A stretch of DNA of 64,000 nt from Clostridiales bacterium (GCA_012718935.1 JAAYBH010000045.1:1-64000), one strand, 5' to 3'; numbered from the stretch's first letter, positions 49,246 through 59,580 are shown. Notes: generated by a model from the sequence alone, not told the origin. Program-made: numbers and translations.

Positions 49246-49274
49246 CGTCCTGTGACCACCAGGGTAACAGGACG
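49246..49274. repeat. hairpin repeat copy 2
   Basis: cgtcctgtgaccaccagggtaacaggacg; CGTCCTGT/ACAGGACG stem; matches 42364-42392 with flanking ccaaag. Confidence 0.75.
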
Positions 49275-49425
49275 TTTCGTTCAGCTGGAGTTAAAGCCCA
49301 TTAACGATATTGCACGGGCGGCATCCTTCACTTACCGATTTAACATTCTCCCATACGATTGAATAATACCGGCGAAAACTGCCGGCTGTGATGCCGCCGA
49401 TATGAGGAGGCAGACTTCTCCGGTC

Positions 49426-49567
49426 CTATATAAGAGTCAGGTCGTAATGCTCCATGGAACACATAAAATCGTCGAAGGCAGAATTGTGCGGCACGGATTT
49501 ATTCCAGATGAGTCTCACGGTATAGGGTTTCTCCGGCACAAGCGGAACGCAGGTGATGCCCTCCCAT
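49426..49567 (-). pseudogene. C-terminal remnant of a second LysR-type effector domain
   Basis: Minus strand reads EGITCVPLVPEKPYTVRLIWNKSVPHNSAFDDFMCSMEHYDLTLI*, LysR substrate-binding C-terminus style; in-frame stops upstream. Confidence 0.55.
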
Positions 49568-49716
49568 TATTACAAGGAAGCGTCCGCATAATATCAAATG
49601 CTTCACCTAGACATTTATTACTCTTTGAACGATTGCAGCTGCGTCGATAAGTTTTCACGCAAAGATTCAGCCGAATATTGTTTAGAACTTGGCAATCAAA
49701 GGATTTTCGGGTTCTG

Positions 49717-50694
49717 TTACAGCACATGACAGGCGCAGCTGTGGCCGGGTGCGACCTCTCTCAGCATCGGCTCCTCCTCAAAACACGCGGGGATCGTTTT
49801 TTCACATAAACGGCAGTAGCGGCAGCCTTTTTCGGGAATCGTGAAGTCGGCGGGGTCCTCCATCAGCCTGTGCTCCTCTGCACGCCTGACTCTCGGGTCG
49901 GCGAGGGGAACCGCGTTTAACAGCGCCTTTGTATATTGGTGCGCCGGATTTCCGGTGACATCAATGCTCGTTCCAAGCTCAATGAGCTTGCCGAGATACA
50001 TCACGCCGATTCTGTCTGATATATAGCGCACCACCGAGAGGTCGTGGGATATAAAAAGATAAGTAAGTGAAAGCGTGTCCTGCAGTTCTTTAAGAAGCCT
50101 CAGTATCTGCGCCTGATAGGATACGTCAAGCGCTGAAACAGGTTCATCGCACACGATAAACTCCGGCTCAACCGAAAGCGCCCTGGCGATCCCGATCCGC
50201 TGCTGCTGCCCGCCTGAGAATTCATGGGGGTAGCGGTATGCGTGGCTCCTATCAAGTCCGACGCTCTCAAGCAGTCCCAAAACAATATTGCGGCGCTGGG
50301 CTGAATTAAACATCGGATAATTCACCTTCAGCCCTTCCTCGACCGTATGAAAGATCCGGCTGCGGGGGTCCAAGCTCCCAAACGGATCCTGAAACACGAT
50401 CTGCATTTTCCGGCGGTAAGGGCGCATACTGACATGCGTAATATCGTCGCCGTCATATATGATCCTCCCGCTGTCCGGCTCGGACAGGCGAAGTATCGTC
50501 CTGCCGAGCGTCGTCTTGCCGCAGCCGGATTCTCCCACAAGTCCGAGGGTTTCACCGCGCGACACCGTGAAGCTGACCCCGTCAACGGCACGGAGCAGCT
50601 TTCTGCGCCCCAGCTTATCGCGGATGTTGTAACTTTTTTTCAGATTATCAATTGCAAGCAGGTACTCTTTCACGCCGGTATCCCCCTTTCTCAT
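49717..50694 (-). CDS. Opp/Dpp ABC transporter ATP-binding protein (F-type)
   Basis: [52 protein letters not shown] track start 50952 is probably too far upstream. Confidence 0.92.
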   Translation of the reverse strand: MRKGDTGVKEYLLAIDNLKKSYNIRDKLGRRKLLRAVDGVSFTVSRGETLGLVGESGCGKTTLGRTILRLSEPDSGRIIYDGDDITHVSMRPYRRKMQIVFQDPFGSLDPRSRIFHTVEEGLKVNYPMFNSAQRRNIVLGLLESVGLDRSHAYRYPHEFSGGQQQRIGIARALSVEPEFIVCDEPVSALDVSYQAQILRLLKELQDTLSLTYLFISHDLSVVRYISDRIGVMYLGKLIELGTSIDVTGNPAHQYTKALLNAVPLADPRVRRAEEHRLMEDPADFTIPEKGCRYCRLCEKTIPACFEEEPMLREVAPGHSCACHVL

Positions 50695-51691
50695 CTGCGG
50701 TCTGCTCTCCCAGGAGCCAGCAGCATGCGGTATGACCGGGAGCCAGGGTAACACTTGGCGGGAACTTTCCGCGGCACACCTCCATGCAGGAGGGGCATCT
50801 CGTCTGAAAGACACAGCCGTCTGGAAGCTGGGTAGGGTCGGCCGCGGGTCCTTCGATATAGACGAGAGGATCCGATGTCGGCGTGTCCATTCGGGGTACC
50901 ATCCGGAGCAGGAGCTGCGTGTATGGATGCGCGGCGCTGTAGAATATATCATCGGTTGACCCCTGCTCCAGGATATAACCGCCGCACATTACCGAAACCC
51001 GGTCACAGATTTCCGCAACGATTCCAAAATTGTGGGTGATATACAGCATCGCCATATTGTGCTGCTTTTGCAGCTTTTTCAGGATTTGAATAATCGTGGC
51101 CTGGATTGTGACATCGAGTGCCGTGGTCGGCTCGTCAGCAATCAGCAGCTTTGGCTTGCACAGCAGCGCAATGGCAATCATGACACGCTGCCGCATTCCC
51201 CCTGACAGCTCATACGGGTATTGCCGCATCAGCTGCCCGGGGTCGCGGATGCTGACTTCACGGAGCATATCGATTGAAGCCGCCCTGGCGTCAGCTTTTG
51301 ATACGGATTTGTCATGGGCGCGAATGGTCTCGATCATTTGATTTCCGATGGTGAACACCGGGTCAAGGCTGGTCATGGGATTTTGAAATATCATACTGAT
51401 TTCTTTGCCCCGGAGCATTGCCGCTTCTTTTCCTGAAAGTGTAAGAATATCCCGTCCTTTGAAAAACGCGCTTCCGCCGTTTATTTTAGCAGGAGCTTTC
51501 AGAAGCCCCAGAATCGAATATGCCCCAACTGTTTTTCCGCTGCCTGATTCCCCCACAAGCCCCATGACCTCGCCCTCCCTGACGGTATAGCTGATTCCGT
51601 TAACGGCATGCAGCTCACCAGCAGGGGTGCAGAAGGAAATGTCAAGCTCCCTGACGTCAAGCAATATTTCGGATAAAGCGTTGTTTGCCAA
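50648..51691 (-). CDS. Opp/Dpp ABC transporter ATP-binding protein (D-type)
   Basis: GLVGESGSGKTVGAYSILGLL; LSGGMRQRVMIAIAL; LIADEPTTALDVTIQA. Confidence 0.94.
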   Translation of the reverse strand: MANNALSEILLDVRELDISFCTPAGELHAVNGISYTVREGEVMGLVGESGSGKTVGAYSILGLLKAPAKINGGSAFFKGRDILTLSGKEAAMLRGKEISMIFQNPMTSLDPVFTIGNQMIETIRAHDKSVSKADARAASIDMLREVSIRDPGQLMRQYPYELSGGMRQRVMIAIALLCKPKLLIADEPTTALDVTIQATIIQILKKLQKQHNMAMLYITHNFGIVAEICDRVSVMCGGYILEQGSTDDIFYSAAHPYTQLLLRMVPRMDTPTSDPLVYIEGPAADPTQLPDGCVFQTRCPSCMEVCRGKFPPSVTLAPGHTACCWLLGEQTADEKGGYRRERVPACN

Positions 51692-51705
51692 TATTGTACA
51701 GCCTC

Positions 51706-52671
51706 CTAGTTCTTAAGCCGCTCCCGCTTTTTCGGCAAAAAAGCGGATACCCGTGCCGATAAGGTCCGCCTTGCCGGCAGTTCTCCCCTGGGATCCAGCG
51801 CATCACGCAGCCCATCGCCCAAAAGGCTGATAGAGATCACACTGAGAGAAATAACGGCGCAGGGTATGATCATCAGCTGGGGAGCCAGCCTGATATAGTT
51901 TTTGGACAGGTATACAATATTGCCCCATTCGGGAGTCGGGGGACTGATACCTATACTGAGATATCCGAGCACTGTGCAGGTCAGCATCGCCTCCGCCAAA
52001 GCGCTTGTAAAACGGACGATGAGCGCCGGAGCAACATTATGCACAACATGACGAAAAATGATGCCGGCGTGGCCGACGCCCAAAGCCCGGGCTGCCTCTA
52101 TATACTCGCTCCCCATCATATTCATAACAGAGACACGTACAAGGCGCGCAAACTGCGGAATGGCGGCAATGGCTATGGCGTACATGAAATTGCCTTTCCC
52201 CCAACTCAGCAACGCCTCAAAAACGAGAGCGAGCAGTATGACGGGAATGGCTGCAAGAACATCCAGAACAGGTGAGATAAAAAAATCAGCCCTGCCCCCG
52301 AAATACCCGGCGGCAAGCCCGACCGCGCTGCCTAAGAGCAGCGCGATGACAGCGGACGTGAACGTAATTCGCAGCGTCACCCTTCCGCCGTATAAAATCC
52401 GTGTAAACAAATCCCTTCCGAGATTGTCCGTACCCAGCAAATGTGTCAGGGACGGTTTAGCGAGCGTATTGTACGCATCAATGCGGGAATAGTCATATTT
52501 TGTCAGATACGGTGCCAGCGCACAGGAGAGACAGATGATTAAAAATACGGCGAGGCAAATGACCGCTATCCTGTTCCTGATAAAACGCCGCAGGGCATCC
52601 CGCCAGATTCCTCCCGGGTACTCCACGCACGACACTTCTCTATCGTTGTGCCTATCTCGCTTCGCCATCAT
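51706..52671 (-). CDS. Opp/Dpp ABC transporter permease (C-type)
   Basis: LLGTDNLGRDLFTRILYGGRVTL; EYIEAARALGVGHAGIIFRHVVHNVAPALIV. Confidence 0.93.
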   Translation of the reverse strand: MMAKRDRHNDREVSCVEYPGGIWRDALRRFIRNRIAVICLAVFLIICLSCALAPYLTKYDYSRIDAYNTLAKPSLTHLLGTDNLGRDLFTRILYGGRVTLRITFTSAVIALLLGSAVGLAAGYFGGRADFFISPVLDVLAAIPVILLALVFEALLSWGKGNFMYAIAIAAIPQFARLVRVSVMNMMGSEYIEAARALGVGHAGIIFRHVVHNVAPALIVRFTSALAEAMLTCTVLGYLSIGISPPTPEWGNIVYLSKNYIRLAPQLMIIPCAVISLSVISISLLGDGLRDALDPRGELPARRTLSARVSAFLPKKRERLKN

Positions 52672-53648
52672 TCTCCAGCCTCATTTCTGTCCCGCACGCG
52701 CACGCTGCCGGCCAGTCTGACGGCATATCGCAATCTGATCCTCGGGTTGACGAATGCGTAAAGTATATCTGACGCCAGATTCATACACATAAGAATAATG
52801 GTGAGGATCACCGCACACCCAAGGATCTCGAAATGGTCCCTGAAGCTGAGCGAAGTTAACATAAAACCGCCAAGACCGGGAACATTAAAGAAATGCTCAA
52901 CAACAAGCGTTCCGCATAAAAGCTGCGCAATAAAACCGCCAAGGGTCGAAATAATCGGAAGCAAGGCGTTTTTGAGCGCATGCTTGTAAATAACGCTCCT
53001 TTCCCCCAGGCCCTTCGAGCGCAGCGCGGTTATGTATGGCTGCTCAAGCACCTCAAGCATGCTCGACCGGGCCATTCTCGCCACCGACGCTATCCCTCCG
53101 AGCGCAATTGTGACAGCAGGCAATATATATGCTTTCGGGTTCGTATAACTCTCGATGATCGGCAGCAGCCTCAGGTAAACACAGATGACAAGCGACAGTA
53201 TTATTGCAATCGAATAAGGAGGAATCGCCGAAAGAAAAAGCGAAATGGCGCTGACAACGCGATCTCCCGCGCGTCCCTTGTGGAGCGCGGCATAAATGCC
53301 GATGGGAATCCCGGTGATCATTGTGACCCCGACGCCGCTCAAAAGCAGAAAAAGCGTGTTTCGGATGCGATACGATATATCGCTGATGAGGCCGGCTCTT
53401 GTCGCCGTCGATCTCCCGAAATCCTGATAGATGATGATGTTGTAAATGTACCGCACGAATTTTGTTAAAAAATTATCCGGAGCATTGATTGCCGTGAAGA
53501 ACGCGTCAAGTGTGTCGCCCCCGCGGGAGATCGGCATCATCGTCATACGCGAAGCCGGCAGGAAATAAATGAGCGCATACAAAATAAACAAAATTACCAG
53601 AACTGCCGGTATGATCAGGAGCGTGCGCTTGACTATGTATCTAACCAC
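52668..53648 (-). CDS. Opp/Dpp ABC transporter permease (B-type)
   Basis: MVRYIVKRTLLIIPAVLVILFILY; EVLEQPYITALRSKGLGERSVIYKHALKNALLPII. Confidence 0.93.
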   Translation of the reverse strand: MVRYIVKRTLLIIPAVLVILFILYALIYFLPASRMTMMPISRGGDTLDAFFTAINAPDNFLTKFVRYIYNIIIYQDFGRSTATRAGLISDISYRIRNTLFLLLSGVGVTMITGIPIGIYAALHKGRAGDRVVSAISLFLSAIPPYSIAIILSLVICVYLRLLPIIESYTNPKAYILPAVTIALGGIASVARMARSSMLEVLEQPYITALRSKGLGERSVIYKHALKNALLPIISTLGGFIAQLLCGTLVVEHFFNVPGLGGFMLTSLSFRDHFEILGCAVILTIILMCMNLASDILYAFVNPRIRLRYAVRLAGSVRVRDRNEAGE

Positions 53649-53979
53649 TTATACTCTCACCCCGGTTCGATTTCTCATCACATGGTAACCATAGTATCAT
53701 AGTGTATCGCCGTACTTCAATACCAAACTGAAATACTGAAAACAACGCATTATTCGAATGTGTTTCAGAACGTGTTTTTAAATTTTTTGAAGATATGCCT
53801 AATTTTTACATTATTATTTACATTTACCACTCATAGAATATACTGGATGTGTGTTTTTATGAACAATAACCAGCTGATAAAAAAAGCGGAGGAGGGAGAG
53901 GAAGCCTGTATGCAGCGTCTTGGTCGCCTTTCGCAGAATGGCGGATTCGCAAATCTGAAAACCAGGAGGATTCCGTTTT

Positions 53980-54948
53980 ATGATTGTATACATAATCAAG
54001 CGCGTTTTAATGTTCATCCCCATCCTGTTGGGAATATCGCTCATTTGCCTGGTACTCATTGACATTGCACCCGGCGACCCCGCTGAAATCATTGTCGGGA
54101 TCCAAGACAATGAAGGAGACCGGCAGGCAAAGGTTGATGCCGTTCGGAAGGAGCTGGGGCTTAACGACCCGTTCGTCGTGCGGTACGTCAATTTCGTCGG
54201 GAACGCGCTGAAGGGTGACTTCGGTAATGACTTCTATACAAAGCGTCCCGTCGGGCCCGATATTATGGCCAGATTCCCGTACACGCTGACAATCGCCTTT
54301 TTAAGTACCGTCCTTTCGGTCGCCATCGGTATCCCGATCGGCGTCTACGCCGCGACACACCAATACTCATGGAAGGATAATCTGGCAATTATTCTGACGC
54401 TTGTCTTTGTCTCAATGCCGGCTTTCTGGTTTGCTTTATTGCTTGTCCGGCTATTTTCGGTGGAGCTCGGGTGGCTTCCGGTCTCGGGCATCAAAAGCTG
54501 GACTGCTTGGATTTTGCCCACTGTCTCGACCGCGCTTGCCTCCGCCGCGAGCTTTGCGCGGCAGGCACGATCCAACATGCTCGAGGTGATCCGGCAGGAC
54601 TATATTACGACGGCGCGTGCGAAGGGCCAATCCGAAGTTGTTATAAGATACCGTCACGCGCTCAAGAATGCGGGTATACCGCTCATTATGCTCGTCGGAG
54701 GCTTGTTCGGCATACAGCTTGGCGGCGCGCTGATCGCCGAGGTCATATTCTCGATTCCGGGCCTTGGCCAATACATACTGAGCGGTCTTATCAACAGGAA
54801 CTACCCGGTTATACAGTCAAGCGTCCTGTTTATGTCCGCCATCTTCTGCCTCATTATACTGCTGATCGACATCCTGTTTGCGTTTATTGATCCGCGAATA
54901 CGGTCCATGTATATCAAGCCGAAGAAACTACAGGCAAAGGAGGCGTAA
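53980..54948 (+). CDS. Opp/Dpp ABC transporter permease (B-type)
   Basis: MIVYIIKRVLMFIPILLGISLI; EVIRQDYITTARAKGQSEVVIRYRHALKNAGIPLI. Confidence 0.94.
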   Translation: MIVYIIKRVLMFIPILLGISLICLVLIDIAPGDPAEIIVGIQDNEGDRQAKVDAVRKELGLNDPFVVRYVNFVGNALKGDFGNDFYTKRPVGPDIMARFPYTLTIAFLSTVLSVAIGIPIGVYAATHQYSWKDNLAIILTLVFVSMPAFWFALLLVRLFSVELGWLPVSGIKSWTAWILPTVSTALASAASFARQARSNMLEVIRQDYITTARAKGQSEVVIRYRHALKNAGIPLIMLVGGLFGIQLGGALIAEVIFSIPGLGQYILSGLINRNYPVIQSSVLFMSAIFCLIILLIDILFAFIDPRIRSMYIKPKKLQAKEA

Positions 54949-54950
54949 AA

Positions 54951-55811
54951 GTGGAAAAGCCAAGAAAAAAACAGTCGCAGGTGGGCGAGGTCTGGCGCAG
55001 GCTCAAAAAAAACAAAGTCGCGGTCGCCTCGCTGATCGTTATTGTTTTACTCATTTTTGTTGCGGTATTGGCTCCGGTCATCGCGCCGTACTCCTATGAA
55101 GTACAGGATACGAACCGGCCGCTGGAGGGCTCCAGCCCGGATCATCTGCTTGGAACCGACAGACTCGGGCGCGACATTCTGAGCCGCCTCATATATGGTG
55201 CGGGCCAATCGCTGCAGATGGGCTTTACTGCGATTCTTTTTTCTGCGGTTATCGGCGTCATCATTGGAGCGTTCTCCGGATACTGGGGCGGGTGGGTCGA
55301 TAATCTGCTCATGCGGTTTCTTGATATTTACCAGGGTATACCGATGTTCCTGCTCGTTGTCACATTATCGGCGGTGCTGGGTCCCAGCCTGCAAAACGCG
55401 ATCCTTGCCATCGGTATCAGCCTGATCCCCGGCAACGCCCGTTTTATGCGCGCGTGCGTCCTGTCGGTACGCGACATGGAATACATAGAAGCCGCAAGGT
55501 CAATAAACGCCTCCAGTGCCAGAATCATTTTCAGGCACATGATCCCCAATGCCATCGCGCCGATGATTGTCTCGGTGACTATGGGACTGGGCACCGCTGT
55601 CCTTGTCGGCGCCGGACTCAGCTTTGTCGGCCTCGGCGCGCAGGCGCCCACAGCGGAATGGGGCGCCATGATATCAGACGCGAGAAACTACCTGAGAGCC
55701 TACCCCTTGCTGTCGCTCTATCCGGGGATATGCATCATGATCTCAGTGCTCGCGTTCAACCTGCTTGGGGACGGGCTGAGAGACGCCCTTGACCCGAAGC
55801 TTAAAACTTAG
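54951..55811 (+). CDS. Opp/Dpp ABC transporter permease (C-type)
   Basis: DHLLGTDRLGRDILSRLIYGAGQSL; EYIEAARSINASSARIIFRHMIPNAIAPMIV. Confidence 0.94.
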   Translation: MEKPRKKQSQVGEVWRRLKKNKVAVASLIVIVLLIFVAVLAPVIAPYSYEVQDTNRPLEGSSPDHLLGTDRLGRDILSRLIYGAGQSLQMGFTAILFSAVIGVIIGAFSGYWGGWVDNLLMRFLDIYQGIPMFLLVVTLSAVLGPSLQNAILAIGISLIPGNARFMRACVLSVRDMEYIEAARSINASSARIIFRHMIPNAIAPMIVSVTMGLGTAVLVGAGLSFVGLGAQAPTAEWGAMISDARNYLRAYPLLSLYPGICIMISVLAFNLLGDGLRDALDPKLKT

Positions 55812-55830
55812 GAATAGAGTGGTGCATGAT

Positions 55831-56802
55831 ATGGCTGAAAATACTCTGGAAATACGTGACCTGACTGTACAGTACAATACCGACGCTGCGGTTATCCACG
55901 CCGTCAACGGCGTTAACCTCACCGTCAGGCAGGGCGAAGCCCTTGGCCTGGTTGGCGAAACCGGCGCCGGAAAAACGACGATCGCACGCTCCATACTGCG
56001 CATATTGCAGACACCTCCGGCAAAGCTGATGGGCGGGCAGATCATCTTCGAAGGCGAAGACATGCTCACAAAGTCCGAGGCGGAGATGCGAAAAATCCGC
56101 GGCAACAAGATATCGATGATTTTTCAGGATCCGATGACAGCCCTCAATCCGATTGAGAAGGTGGGCTGGCAGATCGCCGAGGCGATCAGGCTGCACAACA
56201 GGATATCCCGGGCGGAAGCCGAGCGCCGGGCGTGCCAAATGCTTGAAATGGTCGGCATACCGATGGAAAGGTACAACGAGTACCCGCACCAGTTTTCCGG
56301 CGGTATGAAGCAGCGCGTCGTCATTGCGATCGCCCTGGCGTGCAACCCGGTGCTGCTGCTTGCCGACGAGCCCACGACAGCGCTTGATGTGACGATCCAG
56401 GCGCAGGTGCTCGAAATGATGCGCGACCTGAAGAAAAAGCTGAACACCTCCGTCGTCATGATCACGCATGACCTGGGAATTGTGGCGCGGTTCTGCCAAT
56501 CCGTGGCTGTCGTCTACGCGGGGGAAATTGTGGAATACGGCACGGTTGAGCATATTTTTGATTACCCGACGCACCCGTATACACTCGGGTTGTTCGGGTC
56601 GCTTCCGAAGCTCAGCTCAACGGATCCGCGCTTAAAGCCGATCAAAGGCCTGATGCCCGACCCGACGAAGCTTCCGGCGGGGTGCCGATTCTATGAACGC
56701 TGCCCGGACGCAACAGAAGCCTGCGCAAAGTCGCCGCCCGAAGTAACGGAGGTCGCGCCGGGTCATCTTGTCAAATGTTTTTATGCGGGGGTGAATAAAT
56801 AA
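55831..56802 (+). CDS. Opp/Dpp ABC transporter ATP-binding protein (D-type)
   Basis: LVGETGAGKTTIARSILR; FSGGMKQRVVIAIALACNPVLLLADEPTTALDVTIQ. Confidence 0.95.
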   Translation: MAENTLEIRDLTVQYNTDAAVIHAVNGVNLTVRQGEALGLVGETGAGKTTIARSILRILQTPPAKLMGGQIIFEGEDMLTKSEAEMRKIRGNKISMIFQDPMTALNPIEKVGWQIAEAIRLHNRISRAEAERRACQMLEMVGIPMERYNEYPHQFSGGMKQRVVIAIALACNPVLLLADEPTTALDVTIQAQVLEMMRDLKKKLNTSVVMITHDLGIVARFCQSVAVVYAGEIVEYGTVEHIFDYPTHPYTLGLFGSLPKLSSTDPRLKPIKGLMPDPTKLPAGCRFYERCPDATEACAKSPPEVTEVAPGHLVKCFYAGVNK

Positions 56803-57770
56803 TGCCCGCTTTGCTTGAGGTTAAAAATCTGAAGAAATATTTCAAGAACCCGGCGGGTATGCTCCATGCCGTCGATGATATTACCTTTACGCTGGATGAT
56901 GGCAAAACGCTCGGTGTCGTCGGCGAGTCCGGCTGCGGAAAGACGACGCTTGGAAGAACCATCATCCACCTCATTGAAGCGACAAGCGGCAAGGTCTTCT
57001 TTGAAGGCAGGGATATCACGAACCCGAAGAAGAAGGAACTGAAGGCAATTCGGGAAGAAATGCAGATCATTTTTCAGGACCCTTACTCGTCTCTCAATCC
57101 GCGCAAGTCCGTCAGCGAAGCCATCATGGAACCCCTGATTATACAGGGCAAGCTGAGCAAAGCCGACATGCTCAGGGAAATGCGCGCAATCATGGACACC
57201 GTCGGCTTGGCCGAGCGTTTTGAGAACTCATACCCCCATGAGCTTGACGGGGGGCGGCGCCAGCGCATCGGCATCGCGCGGGCACTTGCCTTAAAGCCCA
57301 AGTTTATCGTTTGCGACGAGCCCGTGTCGGCGCTGGATGTGTCGATACAGGCGCAGATCATCAACCTGATGCTCGACCTGCAGGAGGAGCGGGGGCTTGC
57401 GTATATGTTCGTCACCCACGACCTGTCCGTCGTCAAGTACATATCAGACGACGTCATGGTCATGTATCTCGGCAACATGGTGGAAAAGGCGGCCTCGGAC
57501 GAACTGTTCGCCAATCCGCTGCATCCTTACACGAAAGCGCTTTTAAGCGCCATACCCGTCCCGGACATCCATGTCAGTGACGAACGCATCATCATGCAGG
57601 GGGAAATCACTTCTCCCATTAACCCGAAGCCCGGATGCCGTTTTATGGCGAGGTGCCAGTACGCGACGGAATCATGCGGCTCTCCGCAGAAGCTTGAAGA
57701 GTACTCCCCGGGTCACTTCGTTTCCTGCTGCAGATGCGGGGAGATCAACGGTGCAAAGGCTATTATATGA
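56802..57770 (+). CDS. Opp/Dpp ABC transporter ATP-binding protein (F-type)
   Basis: [53 protein letters not shown]. Confidence 0.95.
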   Translation: MPALLEVKNLKKYFKNPAGMLHAVDDITFTLDDGKTLGVVGESGCGKTTLGRTIIHLIEATSGKVFFEGRDITNPKKKELKAIREEMQIIFQDPYSSLNPRKSVSEAIMEPLIIQGKLSKADMLREMRAIMDTVGLAERFENSYPHELDGGRRQRIGIARALALKPKFIVCDEPVSALDVSIQAQIINLMLDLQEERGLAYMFVTHDLSVVKYISDDVMVMYLGNMVEKAASDELFANPLHPYTKALLSAIPVPDIHVSDERIIMQGEITSPINPKPGCRFMARCQYATESCGSPQKLEEYSPGHFVSCCRCGEINGAKAII

Positions 57771-57868
57771 AGTCAAGCATAAAGAAAGGAGGCGGCCAGA
57801 CGGAGTGAAGCGGCGATATTTCCTGTCCATATTTGATAACCATTAAAAATAATGAAGGAGAAATGGAA

Positions 57869-59509
57869 ATGAGAAAATCGTTGAAAACTGTTTTGGCAAT
57901 CCTGCTGTGCTGCGCGATGGCGCTTTCACTCTTTGCCTGCGGCACATCGAAGCCCGCTGCCGGCTCGCCGGGAGCAGATACCACATCTGCAGCTCCCGCG
58001 TCGTCGGGTGCCTCCGCCACATCAGCCGCGCCGGACGCCACCGGACCCAAAGTCTCCGCTAGGGACAGCGTCACGCTCGTCATTACCCAGGACAGAGGTA
58101 CGCTGGATCCTCTGTACACCGTCGGCTGGGACAATCAGCAGTGCATGCGCTGTGTGTACGAACCCCTTTGGGAGTTTGACGAGGACTACGAGAATATGCG
58201 GTTCGTGCTTGCGACAAGCATCGACGATTCCGACCCGCTCAAATGGATCGTCAAGCTCAGGGATGACGTCACCTTCGCCAACGGCAATAAGTTTACGGCC
58301 GACGACGTGGTCTTTTCCCTGTATCTGGCAAACAACAGGAAGGGCGAGCCCCCCTACTTCCTCTACATGGATAACACCGAAACCGGTACCAAGGCGCTGG
58401 ACGACTACACGGTGGAAATCGTCTTTACCCAGTTTAATGTCAGCTATGAAAACAGCTTCGCGACGGTATTAATGGTTGACAAGGAGTCGTACAACGCCGA
58501 CACAGCCGCTTATGAAACGAACGGCACCGGTCCTTACAAGGTGACAGATTACGTCATCCAGAGCAGCCTGGATCTCACGCTGCGCGACGACTATTGGGGT
58601 CAGGTACCGCCCATAAAGAACATCACTTATAAAGTTTTGATGGAAGACGCGCAGAGGGTCAACGCGCTGGAGACCGGTGAGGTCGACGTCAGCGGCGTCC
58701 CGTTCCAGGATGTGGAATACGTCAAGGGAATGGAGGAGCTGTTGGTCCGTGAGCGGCCTGCCCGATCCTGCAGAGCGGTCTATGTTAACGTCACGGATCC
58801 CGACTGTATTTTCTACGACAGCATGGACGCCAGACTCGCGGTTTTCCACGCCATCAACCCGGCATCGGTACTGAAGATCGTTTATAACAACTACGGAGAC
58901 GTCGCGCAGGCGCCGTATACAATGAATGCCGTCGACGCGAATCCGGATGATTTCGGCAAAGGCATATATGGAAGCGGATATGATCCCGAACTGGCCAAGC
59001 AGCTGGCTGAAAGCTCCGGCCTGACAAAGGTGACGCTTCCCTTAATCAACAACGGTACCTCGGACATGGTGACGACATCGGAGCTGGTGCAGCAGGCTCT
59101 CAAGGAGATTGGCGTCAAAGTGGATGTCAAGACGACGGACGCGGGCTCATGGCTGACATACAGATTTGACGATAAATCGTTTGACATGTGCGTTGACTTT
59201 ACCGGCGGCCTGTCCGCGACGGTCGACGCGCCCTTATGGTGGCAGTATGCCGGCAACTGCGGCACTGACACCACGAAGACCCCGGCCGCCGCCGCGCATC
59301 TCCGTGAGCTGACCGATGCGATCGCTATGGAGCCCGACGCGGCAGTGAGGAAGCAAATGGTTTCGGATATATCCAACGAGCTCATTAACCTGAACTATTT
59401 CTACAATTTGGTCGACATGGCTACCTTCCAGGCGTATAATAAGAATCTGGAGCTTCCCCGCATATCAAACAGCTGGATCGATTGGAGCAACGCGTACTGG
59501 ACCGCATAA
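57869..59509 (+). CDS. Opp/Dpp (SBP_bac_5) extracellular substrate-binding lipoprotein
   Basis: AILLCCAMALSLFACGTSKP lipobox; DRGTLDPLYTVGWDNQQCMRCVYEPLWEF; ANGNKFTADDVVFSL. Confidence 0.94.
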   Translation: MRKSLKTVLAILLCCAMALSLFACGTSKPAAGSPGADTTSAAPASSGASATSAAPDATGPKVSARDSVTLVITQDRGTLDPLYTVGWDNQQCMRCVYEPLWEFDEDYENMRFVLATSIDDSDPLKWIVKLRDDVTFANGNKFTADDVVFSLYLANNRKGEPPYFLYMDNTETGTKALDDYTVEIVFTQFNVSYENSFATVLMVDKESYNADTAAYETNGTGPYKVTDYVIQSSLDLTLRDDYWGQVPPIKNITYKVLMEDAQRVNALETGEVDVSGVPFQDVEYVKGMEELLVRERPARSCRAVYVNVTDPDCIFYDSMDARLAVFHAINPASVLKIVYNNYGDVAQAPYTMNAVDANPDDFGKGIYGSGYDPELAKQLAESSGLTKVTLPLINNGTSDMVTTSELVQQALKEIGVKVDVKTTDAGSWLTYRFDDKSFDMCVDFTGGLSATVDAPLWWQYAGNCGTDTTKTPAAAAHLRELTDAIAMEPDAAVRKQMVSDISNELINLNYFYNLVDMATFQAYNKNLELPRISNSWIDWSNAYWTA

Positions 59510-59548
59510 CGCTCCAAGCAATTGATCTGAAAGCATAAGCAGGGACCG

Positions 59549-59580
59549 GTATAGGGCGGGCCGAATAGCCTGCCCTATAC
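59549..59580 (+). promoter_or_regulatory. intercistronic hairpin after substrate-binding-protein gene
   Basis: GTATAGGGCgGGC cgaata GCCtGCCCTATAC between SBP stop 59509 and next gene 59607. Confidence 0.8.

Noticed and set aside
49275-49345. Possible BKACE C-terminal remnant (VKDAARAISLMGFNSS*) next to hairpin copy 2
   Set aside because: Position mirrors the real BKACE gene but the peptide is too short and preceded by stops; not claimed as a feature.
53760-54062. 100-aa ORF upstream of dppB (LIKKAEEGEEACMQRLGRLSQ, sigma-like N-terminus)
   Set aside because: Overlaps the permease start, similarity is too short and there is no DNA-binding region; left as possible leader or noise.
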